From assembly GCA_016717225.1 (NCBI GenBank), contig JADKGB010000005.1, positions 123,651 to 187,650 of the forward strand: a stretch of DNA of 64,000 nt. The letters run 5' to 3'. The position numbers and the translations under genes were made by a program. Positions within the stretch are counted from its first letter, which is position 1. Every line of letters starts with the position of its first letter. The notes under the pieces were generated by a model, which was not told the origin of the DNA, ran no database searches, and was given only the letters and a program-made list of their open reading frames with translations. This DNA is from Flavobacteriales bacterium (GTDB taxonomy: Bacteria > Bacteroidota > Bacteroidia > Flavobacteriales_F > PHOS-HE28). This document shows positions 35,223 through 45,261 of this stretch, one piece after another.

Positions 35223-35250
35223 GGACCCTACAAAGCAACCGACGGAGATC

Positions 35251-35814
35251 ATGTTAGAAGCGATCAAACACCCTTGGCCTTGGTACGTGGCAGGCGCGCT
35301 CATCGGCCTAACAGTACCCTACTTGCTGCTCGTGGGCAACAAGACCTTCGGCATCAGCAGTTCGCTACGCCACCTCTGCGCGGCCTGCCTGCCAGCCAAT
35401 ATCAAGTTCTTCAAGTACGATTGGAAGAAGGAGGCGTGGAACCTCTTCTTCGTCGGCGGTATCGCACTCGGTGCCTTCATCGGCGCAACGCTGCTGGCGA
35501 ACCCGGAACCCGTGCAGTTGGCGGAACAAACCGCAGTCTACCTCGCGGAGAAGGGGATCACGGACACTTCGTCGCTGATGCCAACGGAGATCTTCTCCTG
35601 GTCGAACCTGTTCACCCTGCGCGGTTTCATCTTCATCGTGCTCGGCGGTTTCATGGTGGGCTTCGGCACGCGCTACGCGGGAGGTTGCACCAGCGGTCAC
35701 GCGATCATGGGTCTGAGCAGTTTGCAATGGCCCAGCCTGGTGGCCACCGTCATGTTCATGGTCGGCGGCATCGTCATGACCTGGTTCATCCTTCCCTTCC
35801 TCCTCACCCTCTGA
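35251..35814 (+). CDS. YeeE/YedE family thiosulfate/sulfur transporter, first half
   Basis: 187 aa, about four to five membrane segments. LRHLCAACLPAN (about residues 40-51) and FGTRYAGGCTSGHAIMGLSS (about 132-151) carry the cysteines that guide thiosulfate through YeeE-type channels. It is about half the length of one-piece YeeE; the next gene supplies the other half. A Shine-Dalgarno-like GGAG lies just before the ATG. Confidence 0.88.
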   Translation: MLEAIKHPWPWYVAGALIGLTVPYLLLVGNKTFGISSSLRHLCAACLPANIKFFKYDWKKEAWNLFFVGGIALGAFIGATLLANPEPVQLAEQTAVYLAEKGITDTSSLMPTEIFSWSNLFTLRGFIFIVLGGFMVGFGTRYAGGCTSGHAIMGLSSLQWPSLVATVMFMVGGIVMTWFILPFLLTL

Positions 35815-35819
35815 CATCC

Positions 35820-36338
35820 ATGGAGAACACCTTCCAACACACGCCCACCGCGCAGGAACTCGCCGATCTGAAGGCCAGGGAGCTGGACGCGATCTGCGTG
35901 AACGAAAGCGAACTGAAGCACCCGTGGTGGTACAACCTGAAGTACAGCGCCTGGGGCATCCTATTTGGGATCGTGTTCGTGAAGGCAGAGATCATCAGCT
36001 GGTTCCGCATCCAGGAGATGTTCCGCTTCGAGAGCTTCCACATGTACGGCGTGATCGGCACCGCCGTGATGGTGGGCCTGATCAGCGTACTCATTCTCAA
36101 ACGCACCAAGGCGAAGACGATCTACGGCGAGGAGATCCACATCCCGAACAAAGAGTTCAACAAGGGCCAGATCTATGGTGGACTGATGTTCGGCCTCGGC
36201 TGGGCGATCACCGGCGCTTGTCCGGGTCCGCTCTTCGCACAAGTGGGCGCGGGCTTCAGCGTGATCATCGTGACCTTCCTCAGCGCTGTGGCCGGCACAT
36301 GGGTGTACGGTTTGATCCGCGAAAAATTGCCACACTGA
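35820..36338 (+). CDS. YeeE/YedE family thiosulfate/sulfur transporter, second half
   Basis: 172 aa. About 35 hydrophilic residues precede four membrane segments. The family motif is GLMFGLGWAITGACPGPLFAQ (the ACPGP cysteine near residue 137). Starts 5 bp after the first half; the two probably form one channel importing thiosulfate or another sulfur species. A cytochrome and SoxB follow in the same operon. Confidence 0.88.
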   Translation: MENTFQHTPTAQELADLKARELDAICVNESELKHPWWYNLKYSAWGILFGIVFVKAEIISWFRIQEMFRFESFHMYGVIGTAVMVGLISVLILKRTKAKTIYGEEIHIPNKEFNKGQIYGGLMFGLGWAITGACPGPLFAQVGAGFSVIIVTFLSAVAGTWVYGLIREKLPH

Positions 36339-36344
36339 TCCATC

Positions 36345-37475
36345 ATGTTCGTTCCTGTGATCGTCCTGAGCATGGCCATTGTCGTGCTGCTCTGGTGGCA
36401 TGCCTTGGATGGAAGCATGCAGGCGCTCGCGGAAAGCAAAGGGCTTCCATTTGACCGGAAGGCGAACACGCGAACGCGCTGGATCATCTACGGCGTGTTG
36501 GCGGTGATCGTTGTGATCATATTCGTTCCGAGACGTGCGATGGAAACGCTGCAACTCGGAGCCAAAACCTCACCGTCCGGTGAAGCCCGATACACCACCG
36601 ACAGTCTCTGGTTCGGGCCGGACACAGCATCCATTGAGAGCTTGGAAGCGAGCCTTGCGGAAAAAGTGCGTTACGGCCGCGAATTGATCAGGAACACGGC
36701 GAGCTACCTGGGGCCCGATGGCAGTGTTGCCCACCAGACCAACGGCATGAATTGCCAGAACTGCCACCTTGATGCAGGCATGCGCCCATGGGGAAACAAC
36801 TATGGCGCAGTGTGGAGCACTTATCCGAAGTTCCGAGAACGAAGTGGCGCAACGGAAACCGTGGTGAAGCGCATTAATGACTGCTTTGAGCGCAGCCTGA
36901 ACGGAACAGCGCTTGATAGCACAAGCCGCGAAATGCAAGCGCTCTTGGCATACATGGAATGGCTCGGTACCCGAATCGACAAGGGCAAGAAGCCAAGAGG
37001 TTCGGGCCTGGCGGAATTGCAATACATGAACCGCGCAGCTGATCCGGCAAATGGCGAAGCGATCTATTCAGCCAAGTGCGAAAGCTGTCATCAGAAGGAT
37101 GGCACAGGCGTGAAAGCCGCGAACGGGCTCACGTATCAGTACCCACCGCTCTGGGGCGAGCACAGCTACAACATCGGGGCGGGGCTTTACCGCTTGAGCC
37201 GCTTCGCGGGCTATGTGAAGAACAACATGCCTCAAGGCGCGACATGGGAAAGTCCACTGCTGTCGGACGAAGAAGCTTGGGATGTTGCGGCCTATGTGAA
37301 CTCGCAACAACGGCCTGACCGTGACCTGTCGAAGGATTGGCCCAACCCCGCGGGCAAGCCGGTGGACCATCCGTTCGGTCCATACGCGGACAGCCTGCCT
37401 GAGTCTCAACACAAGTTCGGGCCGTTCGGCCCGATCGCCGAAGCGAAATCCGCAGCCAAGAAGAAGAAACCATGA
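36345..37475 (+). CDS. Membrane-anchored dihaem cytochrome c of the TsdA type
   Basis: 376 aa. Two N-terminal membrane helices (about residues 3-20 and 47-63), then two haem domains with CQNCH (about 136-140) and CESCH (about 246-250). NGMNCQNCHLDAGMRPWGNNY closely follows the N-terminal haem region of thiosulfate dehydrogenases (TsdA) and SoxA-related proteins. It would oxidise thiosulfate to tetrathionate, or pass its electrons on. The membrane anchors are unusual for TsdA. Stop overlaps soxB by 4 bp. Confidence 0.8.
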   Translation: MFVPVIVLSMAIVVLLWWHALDGSMQALAESKGLPFDRKANTRTRWIIYGVLAVIVVIIFVPRRAMETLQLGAKTSPSGEARYTTDSLWFGPDTASIESLEASLAEKVRYGRELIRNTASYLGPDGSVAHQTNGMNCQNCHLDAGMRPWGNNYGAVWSTYPKFRERSGATETVVKRINDCFERSLNGTALDSTSREMQALLAYMEWLGTRIDKGKKPRGSGLAELQYMNRAADPANGEAIYSAKCESCHQKDGTGVKAANGLTYQYPPLWGEHSYNIGAGLYRLSRFAGYVKNNMPQGATWESPLLSDEEAWDVAAYVNSQQRPDRDLSKDWPNPAGKPVDHPFGPYADSLPESQHKFGPFGPIAEAKSAAKKKKP

Positions 37476-39253
37476 GTGATATCCTCCACCCGGAAGGTTG
37501 CCGCTGCGGCGCGCATGATGAAGAGAAGAACGGCGTCTCCCGTCGTCAGATGCTTCGCTCGCTCGGTGCCTTGGGCGCGGGCCTTACACTGGGCCCCACG
37601 TTGGCCATGGGCGCGCTGAACGATCGTCGCGATGAGCTGGTGAACAGCAACGCGGTGCTGCAGGGCAAGGCGCAGAAGTTCACCATCCTGCACACGAGCG
37701 ACATCCATGCGCAACTGAACACGCACGACGAGTTCTTCCTGGAGAACGGCAAGCCTGTATACAAGAAGCGCGGCGGCTTCGGTGTGCTGAAGACGATGAT
37801 CGACACGCTGCGGAACGAGGATCCCCAGAACACATTGGTGATCGACGGTGGCGATTGCTTCCAAGGTGGCGGTGTGGCGGCGATGAGCGAAGGTCGCGCA
37901 CTGGTGCCCTTGATGAACCGCGTGGGCTATGACCTGATCCTGCCCGGCAACTGGGAGGTGATCTACGGCAAGGAGATGATGCTGAAAGACCTCGGAGGTT
38001 ACCGCGCGGCCAAGATCTGCGCGAACATGTACCACGAGAAGTTGGCGGACTATTGCGGCGATACGAAGGACCCGAACGCTGAACTCGTTGGGGAGATGAT
38101 CTTCCAGCCTTACTGGACCACGAACATCGGTGGCATCAAGATCGGCTTCATCGGCTACAACGACCCACTGACGCCGAAGCGCCAATCGCCCGCGTACAGT
38201 TGCGGTATCCGCTTCACCAAACCGGAGACCAACGTAGCGAAGTACATCCGCATCCTGCGTGATTACGAGCAGTGCACGATGGTGTTCCTGGTCACCCACA
38301 TGGGTCTCGCACAACAAGTGGACCTCGCCAACAAGCCCGAGGTGGAAGGCGTGGACCTGATCTTGGGTGCTGATACCCACGAACGCGTGCGCACGCCCAT
38401 CCAAGGCAAGTACAGCAAGGTGACCGAGCCGGGTGCCTTCGGATCATTCGTGGCGCGATTGGACGTGGTGGTGGAAGATGGAAAAGTGAAGGACAGCCAC
38501 TACGAGCTGCTCGACGTGGACCCGGAGAAATACCCTGCGGATAAGGGCATGCTGCAACTCGTGGAAGAAGTGAGCGCACCCTACAAGGAAACGCTGAGCA
38601 AAGTGGTGGGCAGCACCAAGAACACGCTGGTGCGCTACTACGTGATCGAGAACCCGATGGACAACCTGATCACGGACGCCATCATGTGGAAGCTGAAGCC
38701 GGAGATCGCCATCAGCAATGGCTTCCGTTTCTGCCCACCGATCGTGGCCGACGGCAAGGCGCCTACGCCGATCACCAACGACCACATCTGGAGTATGATC
38801 CCCGTGGACAGCGAAGCCAAATTCGGCGATGCCACCGGTCAGCAGCTGTGGGACTGGCTGGAACAGGAACTGCACAACGTCTTCGCGAAGGACCCCGCCA
38901 AACGCTTCGGTGGTTGGGTGGTCCGCTTCAAGGGCATGACGGCCAATTTCACCATGCAGAACGAGAAGGGCAAGCGGGTGAATTGGATCAAGGTGGGCAA
39001 GAAGCCCATCGACCTTACACGCACCTACCTCATCGCTGCCTGCGAGCGTGAAGGCGACCCCAACGACACGCTGTGCCGGATGGAGAAGGTGGCGAACCCG
39101 CGTCGTGCGAACGCCACCATGCACAACATCCTGCGGGAGTACTTCGGCGCGTTCAGCCCCGTGGCTCCGAAGGTGGAAGGGCGGATCACGGCTACGGATG
39201 CGCCACAGACGCTGTTGAGCCAGTTGGAAGGCTACGATTACGAATTCCGTTGA
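37472..39253 (+). CDS. soxB: SoxB-like thiosulfohydrolase (5'-nucleotidase family)
   Basis: 593 aa. A Tat-type signal (SRRQMLRSLGALGAGLTLGP, about residues 23-42) exports the folded protein. Metallophosphoesterase motifs: HTSDIHAQL (about 73-81), DGGDCFQGG, LPGNWEVIYGKE (SoxB-type GNWE/GHWE) and GADTHER. SoxB releases sulfate from sulfur bound to SoxYZ, but no soxYZ or soxCD is visible, so its carrier may differ. The last 50 codons exist again as a degraded copy at 46752-46904. Confidence 0.85.
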   Translation: MSDILHPEGCRCGAHDEEKNGVSRRQMLRSLGALGAGLTLGPTLAMGALNDRRDELVNSNAVLQGKAQKFTILHTSDIHAQLNTHDEFFLENGKPVYKKRGGFGVLKTMIDTLRNEDPQNTLVIDGGDCFQGGGVAAMSEGRALVPLMNRVGYDLILPGNWEVIYGKEMMLKDLGGYRAAKICANMYHEKLADYCGDTKDPNAELVGEMIFQPYWTTNIGGIKIGFIGYNDPLTPKRQSPAYSCGIRFTKPETNVAKYIRILRDYEQCTMVFLVTHMGLAQQVDLANKPEVEGVDLILGADTHERVRTPIQGKYSKVTEPGAFGSFVARLDVVVEDGKVKDSHYELLDVDPEKYPADKGMLQLVEEVSAPYKETLSKVVGSTKNTLVRYYVIENPMDNLITDAIMWKLKPEIAISNGFRFCPPIVADGKAPTPITNDHIWSMIPVDSEAKFGDATGQQLWDWLEQELHNVFAKDPAKRFGGWVVRFKGMTANFTMQNEKGKRVNWIKVGKKPIDLTRTYLIAACEREGDPNDTLCRMEKVANPRRANATMHNILREYFGAFSPVAPKVEGRITATDAPQTLLSQLEGYDYEFR

Positions 39254-39284
39254 GGTGGATACTCGTTCAGCCTGGAAACAGGAC

Positions 39285-42200
39285 CTATGAAACCCTGATC
39301 CCTTCCCATCGCTCCTTCACCGCATCCACCGCGTAGTAAACCACGGGCACCAGGAACACGGTGAGCAGCATGGAACTGGTGAGGCCGCCGATGATGACCC
39401 AGGCCAGGCCGTTCTTCCACTCGCTGGCGGTACCAGAGGCCAGTGCGATGGGCAGCATGCCGAAGACCATCGCCACGGTGGTCATCAGGATCGGTCGCAG
39501 GCGTGTGCGGCCGGCTTCGATCAAGGCATCGCGGTAGTGCAACCCCTGTTCTTTCAGTTGGTTGGTGCGGTCCACGATCAGGATCGCGTTCTTGGCCACC
39601 AGGCCCAGCAGCATGATCAGGCCCAGCAGCGTGAACAGGCTGAGGGTGGAGAGCGTGAGGTTGAGCGCGAGGAAGGCGCCGATGACCGCGACCGGTATGG
39701 AGAAGAGCACCACGAGCGGGTAGAGGAAGCTATCGTACAACGCCACCATGATGAGGTAAACGAGGATGAACGAAATGAGCAGCGCACTGCCCAACGCGCC
39801 GAAGCTGTCGTTCTGCCGCTTGATGTCGCTGCCCCACACCATATTCACACCCGCAGGCAGTGGGTTGGCCTTGACATAGGCCACAACTTCATCGGCCACG
39901 GTACCTGAACCGCGGCCCAACGCATCGGCGGTGAGGGTCACCGCGTTCTGGCGGTCCATGCGCTCCACCAATGTGGGCGGATCGTGCCGCTCCACGCGGG
40001 CGAACTGGGCGAGCCGCACAGGAAGTCCGGCCGGGTTGATGAAGAGCAGTTGTTCCACATCGCGCGCTTCGCGCCGATCGAAGTCGTCCAAGCGGATGCG
40101 CACGGTGTGTTCGGTGCCTGCTTCGTACAGCAGCGCATCGTCGTTGCCCGCGAAGGCATTGCGCAGCGTGGCACCCACCACCAGGGTGTTCAGTCCGAGG
40201 CGTGCCATTTCATCGCGGTCCAGGAATACTTGCAGTTCGGGGCTTCCGGTCTCGATGCTCAAGCGCACGTTGTTGGCTCCGGGAATGCCGATGAGGGTGT
40301 CCTTCAATTCGCGTGCGGTGCGCATCACGATGGCAGGGTCCGCGCCGCTGAGGGTGATCTCCACGGGTGCGGTGCGCGGGATGAGGCCGATCGCGGCCAT
40401 GGTGATATCGACGGACGGAAAGCTGTCCTGCAACACGCGGCGGATGCGCATCATGCACGCGTCGGAACTTTCGTTGCCCCGTTCGGCGCGCGGCACCAGT
40501 TGCACGGTGAGTTCGGTGCGGTGCTCGGCCCCCACGCCCATGCTGCCGATGCCGCTGCTGGCGCCGCCCACGTTGCTGAACACGGAGGCTACTTCAGGTT
40601 GTGCGAGCAGGAGAGTCTCCACTTTCCGCGAGCGCGAGTTGTTGGCGTGCAGCGCCGTGCTCTTGTCGTATTCCAAGCCCAGCCGGAACTTGCCCTGATC
40701 ACCGGTGGCGATGAGCTCCTTGCCCATGATGCCCTGCTTGATCACAGCGCCCGTGCCCACGAAGAGCAGGAGCACGATACCGAGGAAGGCCAGCTTGTGC
40801 GCGAGCACCCAACCCAGTTTCCGAGCATACCAGTTGTTGAGCCCATCGAGGCCATGCTCGAAACGGATGAGCAAGCGGTTATAGAAATTGGTGGGCTGGA
40901 GTTCCTCCTTGCGGCCTAGTCGCGACGCCAACCATGGTGTAAGGGTGAAGCTGACGAAGAGGCTCATGAGGGTGGACACCACCACCACCACACTGAACTG
41001 CTTCAGCAGGTCGGCCACGAAAACCTGCACGAAGAGGATGGGCAGGAAAACCACCACATCCACCAGTGTTATGGACAAGGCGGAGAAACCGATCTCCGCA
41101 CGGCCCTTGATCGCGGCGCTCTTTCTGTCCTCGCCCTTGTCCAGATAACGTTGGATGTTCTCCAGCACCACGATGGAATCGTCCACGAGGATGCCGATGA
41201 TGAGCGACATGGCCAGCAGCGTCATCAGGTTCAGCGTGTAGCCGAAAAGCCCCATGGCCACGAACGCGCTGATCAGCGAAGCCGGAATGGCCACCAGGAT
41301 GATGAGCGAGTTGCGCAGGCTGTGCAGGAAGAGCAACATGATGAGCGACACCAGCAGCACGGCCAGGCCGAGGTCCACGAGCACGCCGTTCACCGCTTCG
41401 ATGGTGATATCGGTGCTATCGTCGGCGATGATGAACCGCGTGGCCGATGCTTGTTCCTCCTGTTCAATGCTGGCGAGTTCCGCGCGGATACCGGCGCTGA
41501 CCTCCACCGCGTTCGCATCGCCTTGTTTCTTGATCAGCAGGCCGATGCCTTCTTCCCCATTGTACCGGCTCACCGAAGTGGCATCGGCGATGCCATCCAC
41601 CACGGTTGCCACATCCTTCACGCGCACCACGGAGCCAGGAGCCGGAATAGCGACGACCACATTCTCGACCTCCCCAACGGTGGTGAGTTTGCCGGCGAGC
41701 TTCACGGTGAGCTGGGCGGCATCCGTACGCACGGCGCCCGCGGGCACCTCACGACCAGCGCGTACGATGGCGTCGGATACGAGTGCGAGCGGGATCCGGT
41801 ACAAGAGCAGTTTCGCCTGGTCCACCTTCACCTGCACTTCGCGCTGTTCGCCACCGAGCAACGTGATCTCCGACACGCCCTTCAATTGTTGCAGACGCGG
41901 CAGCAGTTCATCCTGCATGCGCTGGTAGAACCGGGGCGCGGGCTCATCGCTCAAGGCGCTCACGCTCATGATGGGCAGGTCGTTCGGCGAGACTTTCGTC
42001 ATCACCGGCGGCTGCAGACCGTCGGGCAGATCCTGGCGGATGTTGTCGATACGGCGTTGTGCATCCTGCATGGCCAGATCGAGGTTCGCGCCGTACTTGA
42101 AGTTGACGATGACGATGGACGCGTTGGCCAGTGATCGGCTGCTGATGAAGTCCACATGCTCCAGCGCACTGAGCGCATCCTCCACAGGCCGCGTAACGGC

Positions 42201-42383
42201 GTTGGCCACTTCATCGGGTGCGGCCCCGGGGTACATGGTGCGGATGGTGATCACCGGCTGGTTGAAGTCCGGCATGAGTTCCACACCCAGGTTGCGGTAG
42301 GCCACTACGCCGCCCAGCAGCAACACACCGAAGATGACGATGATGAGCGACGGCCGCTTGATGGCGATCTCGGTGATGGTCAT
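39285..42383 (-). CDS. RND efflux transporter, inner-membrane pump (HAE1/AcrB family)
   Basis: 1032 aa, full length, with 12 membrane segments and two periplasmic loops. N-terminal IAIKRPSLIIVIFGVLLLGG, the helix-4 Asp pair in GILVDDSIVVLENIQRY (about residues 395-411) for proton relay, and the second-half GLVAKNAILIVDRTNQLKEQG. The HAE1 type exports hydrophobic compounds rather than metals. Last gene of a long minus-strand operon driven by the Crp/Fnr- and TetR-controlled promoter near 46700. Confidence 0.93.
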   Translation of the reverse strand: MTITEIAIKRPSLIIVIFGVLLLGGVVAYRNLGVELMPDFNQPVITIRTMYPGAAPDEVANAVTRPVEDALSALEHVDFISSRSLANASIVIVNFKYGANLDLAMQDAQRRIDNIRQDLPDGLQPPVMTKVSPNDLPIMSVSALSDEPAPRFYQRMQDELLPRLQQLKGVSEITLLGGEQREVQVKVDQAKLLLYRIPLALVSDAIVRAGREVPAGAVRTDAAQLTVKLAGKLTTVGEVENVVVAIPAPGSVVRVKDVATVVDGIADATSVSRYNGEEGIGLLIKKQGDANAVEVSAGIRAELASIEQEEQASATRFIIADDSTDITIEAVNGVLVDLGLAVLLVSLIMLLFLHSLRNSLIILVAIPASLISAFVAMGLFGYTLNLMTLLAMSLIIGILVDDSIVVLENIQRYLDKGEDRKSAAIKGRAEIGFSALSITLVDVVVFLPILFVQVFVADLLKQFSVVVVVSTLMSLFVSFTLTPWLASRLGRKEELQPTNFYNRLLIRFEHGLDGLNNWYARKLGWVLAHKLAFLGIVLLLFVGTGAVIKQGIMGKELIATGDQGKFRLGLEYDKSTALHANNSRSRKVETLLLAQPEVASVFSNVGGASSGIGSMGVGAEHRTELTVQLVPRAERGNESSDACMMRIRRVLQDSFPSVDITMAAIGLIPRTAPVEITLSGADPAIVMRTARELKDTLIGIPGANNVRLSIETGSPELQVFLDRDEMARLGLNTLVVGATLRNAFAGNDDALLYEAGTEHTVRIRLDDFDRREARDVEQLLFINPAGLPVRLAQFARVERHDPPTLVERMDRQNAVTLTADALGRGSGTVADEVVAYVKANPLPAGVNMVWGSDIKRQNDSFGALGSALLISFILVYLIMVALYDSFLYPLVVLFSIPVAVIGAFLALNLTLSTLSLFTLLGLIMLLGLVAKNAILIVDRTNQLKEQGLHYRDALIEAGRTRLRPILMTTVAMVFGMLPIALASGTASEWKNGLAWVIIGGLTSSMLLTVFLVPVVYYAVDAVKERWEGIRVS

Positions 42384-42415
42384 GGTCTGTTGCTGTTCGA
42401 ACTCATGATCACGGG

Positions 42416-43459
42416 TCAGCGGTATCGCACCGGCATGCCGTCCGCAAGGCTGATGAAGCCACTGGTCACCACGATGTCACCGGGCTTCAAGCCTTCGGCC
42501 ACGGCCACCAAGCCACCGCTCGTGGATGTCGTTACGATCGTGCGCCGTTTGGCGATGCCGTCCTGCACCACATAGACCTCCGGTCGGAGCGTGGAACCGA
42601 TCAGCGCATTGGCCGGGATCACCGCTCCGGGCAATTCCCCTTTGCGCGGCGCTTGCACCGAAGCCGACATGCCCGGTCTGATCGCATCATCGGTGGAGGA
42701 AGCAAGGGCGATGCGCACGGCGAAGTTGTGCGCGCCATCACCGCGATCGCCCACGCTGGATACCGTACCCACCAAACTCTTTGTGCCGCTTGCGGCGACC
42801 GTGAGCGCATCGCCGATCCGGAAGCGACCGCGATCGGATGCGGGTACCAGCAGCACCAGTTCCAACGCACGATGATCGGTGAGTTGCGCCACGGGCATGG
42901 ACGGTGCGAGCACGGTGCCTACTTCCACCAGCAGTTGCACCACCTGCCCGCTGAACGGTGCCACAATGGTGCTGCGCCGCAGTTGTTCGTTCAGGTTATC
43001 ACGTTGGATACGTGCGGCCTCCAAGGCCACGTCGGTCTTCTCCAGCTGCACGGCTTGTACCGCATCGGCCTTCGCCAGTATGGTATAGCGGGCATGGTCC
43101 TTTTCCAAGCCTCCCACTTGCACTTGCGCTGCTTCCAACTGCAGGCGCAACAGTTCGCCATCGAGGCGTGCGATCACCGCGCCGCGTTCCACCCATTCCC
43201 CTTCCTTCACGTCCAAGGCCACCACACGGCCCTGCACTTCCGCCATCACGCGGCCATCGTGCGTGGCTTCCACCGTGCCACTGTACCGGGTGCCTTCCCC
43301 AAGCAGAGCCTGACGCACGGTGTCAACACCCACATGCACGGGTGCGCTCTTGTCGTGGCGGTACACGCGCTCCTGCACGATGCGCTTGTTGGATGCGAGC
43401 TTCCATACCGTGAGCACGACCAAGGCGCCCAGCGCGATCCAGATCATCCAGCGTTTCAT
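42416..43459 (-). CDS. RND efflux periplasmic adaptor (membrane fusion protein)
   Basis: 347 aa. One N-terminal membrane helix (about residues 4-20), then the lipoyl-like halves (VQGRVVALDVKEGEWVERG and APFSGQVVQLLVEVGT) around a short coiled coil (about 105-155), and a beta-barrel domain. Bridges the inner-membrane pump and the outer-membrane channel. Start overlaps the TolC-like gene by 4 bp. Confidence 0.9.
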   Translation of the reverse strand: MKRWMIWIALGALVVLTVWKLASNKRIVQERVYRHDKSAPVHVGVDTVRQALLGEGTRYSGTVEATHDGRVMAEVQGRVVALDVKEGEWVERGAVIARLDGELLRLQLEAAQVQVGGLEKDHARYTILAKADAVQAVQLEKTDVALEAARIQRDNLNEQLRRSTIVAPFSGQVVQLLVEVGTVLAPSMPVAQLTDHRALELVLLVPASDRGRFRIGDALTVAASGTKSLVGTVSSVGDRGDGAHNFAVRIALASSTDDAIRPGMSASVQAPRKGELPGAVIPANALIGSTLRPEVYVVQDGIAKRRTIVTTSTSGGLVAVAEGLKPGDIVVTSGFISLADGMPVRYR

Positions 43460-44796
43460 GGGCGTTGTGTGGGTAGCAGTGTTCCGGTGATGCGCGCCAA
43501 TTCCAACTGGGCTTTGCGCAGGTCCACCAAGGCGTTGATGGTGTTCTGTTGTGCCTCCCAGAATGCCTGGTCGGCAAGTATGATGTCACTGAGCGAAGCC
43601 ACACCTTGCCCGTGTTGGAGCAGTGTGCTGCGGCGGATGCGATCAGCCAGTTCCAATTGCGCTTCGCTGTCCGCGAGAGCACGGCGGGCCAGGGCTTCAT
43701 CGCGCAGGGCGGTGCGGTGTTCCAAGGCGTCGCGTTCAAGTGCGGCATCGCGTTGCAGGGTGGCGTGTTCCAGCTCCAGTTCCTTGCCTTTGATCCGTTT
43801 CCCCAGCACTGTTCCTTGGAAGATGGGCACCTGTACCTGCGCACCGAAGTAGCCGATGGGATAGTAGTCGTACCGGTCCTCCGCACCGATGGGGCCGAAG
43901 CCGGTGGTGCCATACAGACCAGTGGCGTTCAAACTGGGAATGCGTGAGCGCTTCACCAATTGTAGTTCGGCCGCCTTCAAGCGCATGGCCTGTTCAGCGG
44001 TGCGCACGCCGGTGCCCAAACGCGCTGTTGGGGCCGTTGTGTTCACTACGGCCTCGGGTGCGGTGACCTCCAGCGGGGCATCCACGGGAACTCCGATCAG
44101 CATACGCAAGGCGTCCATGGCTTGCGCGTATTGCGAACGTGCACGTTCACGCTGCGTAAGGAGTTGGGCGCGTTGCAAGCGCAGCCTGTCCACATCGCTC
44201 GCACGTGCGAGCGCCTGATCGTGCAGCAGCTCCGTGTTGCGCACCAGGTCTTCGGCATTCACCACATTGCTGTCCAGGAACGCCAACCTCGCATTCATGA
44301 TCTGCAGGTTGTAGTACACGTTGCTGACCTCCAGCACCACCGCTTCCCGTGTCTGTTCACCTTGCAGTCCGACGAGCCGATCGCCCTCCCTCGCCATCTG
44401 GATACCACCCCAGACCTGCGGATCGTACAGGGGCATTTGTGCTTGCAGGTTCGCGTTGATGTTCTGCGTGGTCCCGAATTGGATGGCGCGGTAGTCGCCT
44501 TCGGGTCCGCCGAAGAAGCTGGTGGGCAACAGTTGGTAAGGCAGATCGGTGTAGTGCCTGAACTCGGCCGCACCGCGCACTTTGGGGATCAGCCCGGCCT
44601 TTGCTTCGCCGATCCGCAGGGCGGCCATCTCTTCGTCCAATGCCGCCATGCGCACGCGTCGATCGTTCGCCAGTGCGGAATCCACGCACTGTTCAAGGGT
44701 CATGATCTGGGCGGATCCCTGCGCGGCCAGTAGGGTGACCAACAAGGACACCATGATGATCCGGAAGGCTGTGGAAGCGCGCCGCATGGTGATCAC
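43456..44796 (-). CDS. TolC-family outer-membrane efflux channel
   Basis: 446 aa. Signal peptide ending GSAQ (about residue 29), MTLEQCVDSALANDRRVRMA at the start of the mature protein and two helical repeats rich in Ala, Leu, Glu and Arg, as in TolC. An ATG three codons downstream is an equally good start. Follows the small lipoprotein by 3 bp. Confidence 0.9.
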   Translation of the reverse strand: MITMRRASTAFRIIMVSLLVTLLAAQGSAQIMTLEQCVDSALANDRRVRMAALDEEMAALRIGEAKAGLIPKVRGAAEFRHYTDLPYQLLPTSFFGGPEGDYRAIQFGTTQNINANLQAQMPLYDPQVWGGIQMAREGDRLVGLQGEQTREAVVLEVSNVYYNLQIMNARLAFLDSNVVNAEDLVRNTELLHDQALARASDVDRLRLQRAQLLTQRERARSQYAQAMDALRMLIGVPVDAPLEVTAPEAVVNTTAPTARLGTGVRTAEQAMRLKAAELQLVKRSRIPSLNATGLYGTTGFGPIGAEDRYDYYPIGYFGAQVQVPIFQGTVLGKRIKGKELELEHATLQRDAALERDALEHRTALRDEALARRALADSEAQLELADRIRRSTLLQHGQGVASLSDIILADQAFWEAQQNTINALVDLRKAQLELARITGTLLPTQRP

Positions 44797-44799
44797 GGG

Positions 44800-45261
44800 C
44801 TACTGGAAGAAGGTCGTGTACGTTGCGAGGTGCGTGGCCATGGCCTCCCGATCGTCGGCTGCGTTCCCGTCGAATTCACGCAGCGCGTGGTGGATCGGGA
44901 TCAGGAAGTTGTGCAGCTGGTTGTGCGCTTCGCCCTCCATGGTACACCGTTCGAAGATCAAGCCGAACTCTTCTTCCAGCGCGGCCTTCAGCGTATCCGC
45001 GTTCCCGCTCGCGGGATCGAACGCCTGAAGGATCGCCGACATGTTCGCGATGCCCGTGGTGGTCTCCGGGTTGGCTATCCAGCGGTTGCCCAAGCTGTCC
45101 AAGCGCACGGCGGGAACACCGCTTTCCGGAGCGTCGGTGGCCTGCGCGGCGGCGGATCCCTCATCCGTATGATCGCTATGTGCTGGTGCATTCGTGCCAC
45201 AGCCCAAGGCAAGGAGCGTAAATCCGATGAGGGCTGTTGCAAGTAGTCCGGTTGTCTTCAT
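44800..45261 (-). CDS. Small lipoprotein with C-x6-H-x3-H motif
   Basis: 153 aa from the ATG at 45261, which overlaps the previous stop by 4 bp. Lipobox LLALGCGTN with the cysteine near residue 20. The mature part has a His-rich patch (HSDHTDE) and a motif CTMEGEAHNQLHNFLIPIHHAL near residues 111-132, with Cys and spaced His residues suited to metal or haem binding. No named family. Place in an RND efflux operon suggests a periplasmic binding or sensing role. Confidence 0.7.
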   Translation of the reverse strand: MKTTGLLATALIGFTLLALGCGTNAPAHSDHTDEGSAAAQATDAPESGVPAVRLDSLGNRWIANPETTTGIANMSAILQAFDPASGNADTLKAALEEEFGLIFERCTMEGEAHNQLHNFLIPIHHALREFDGNAADDREAMATHLATYTTFFQ

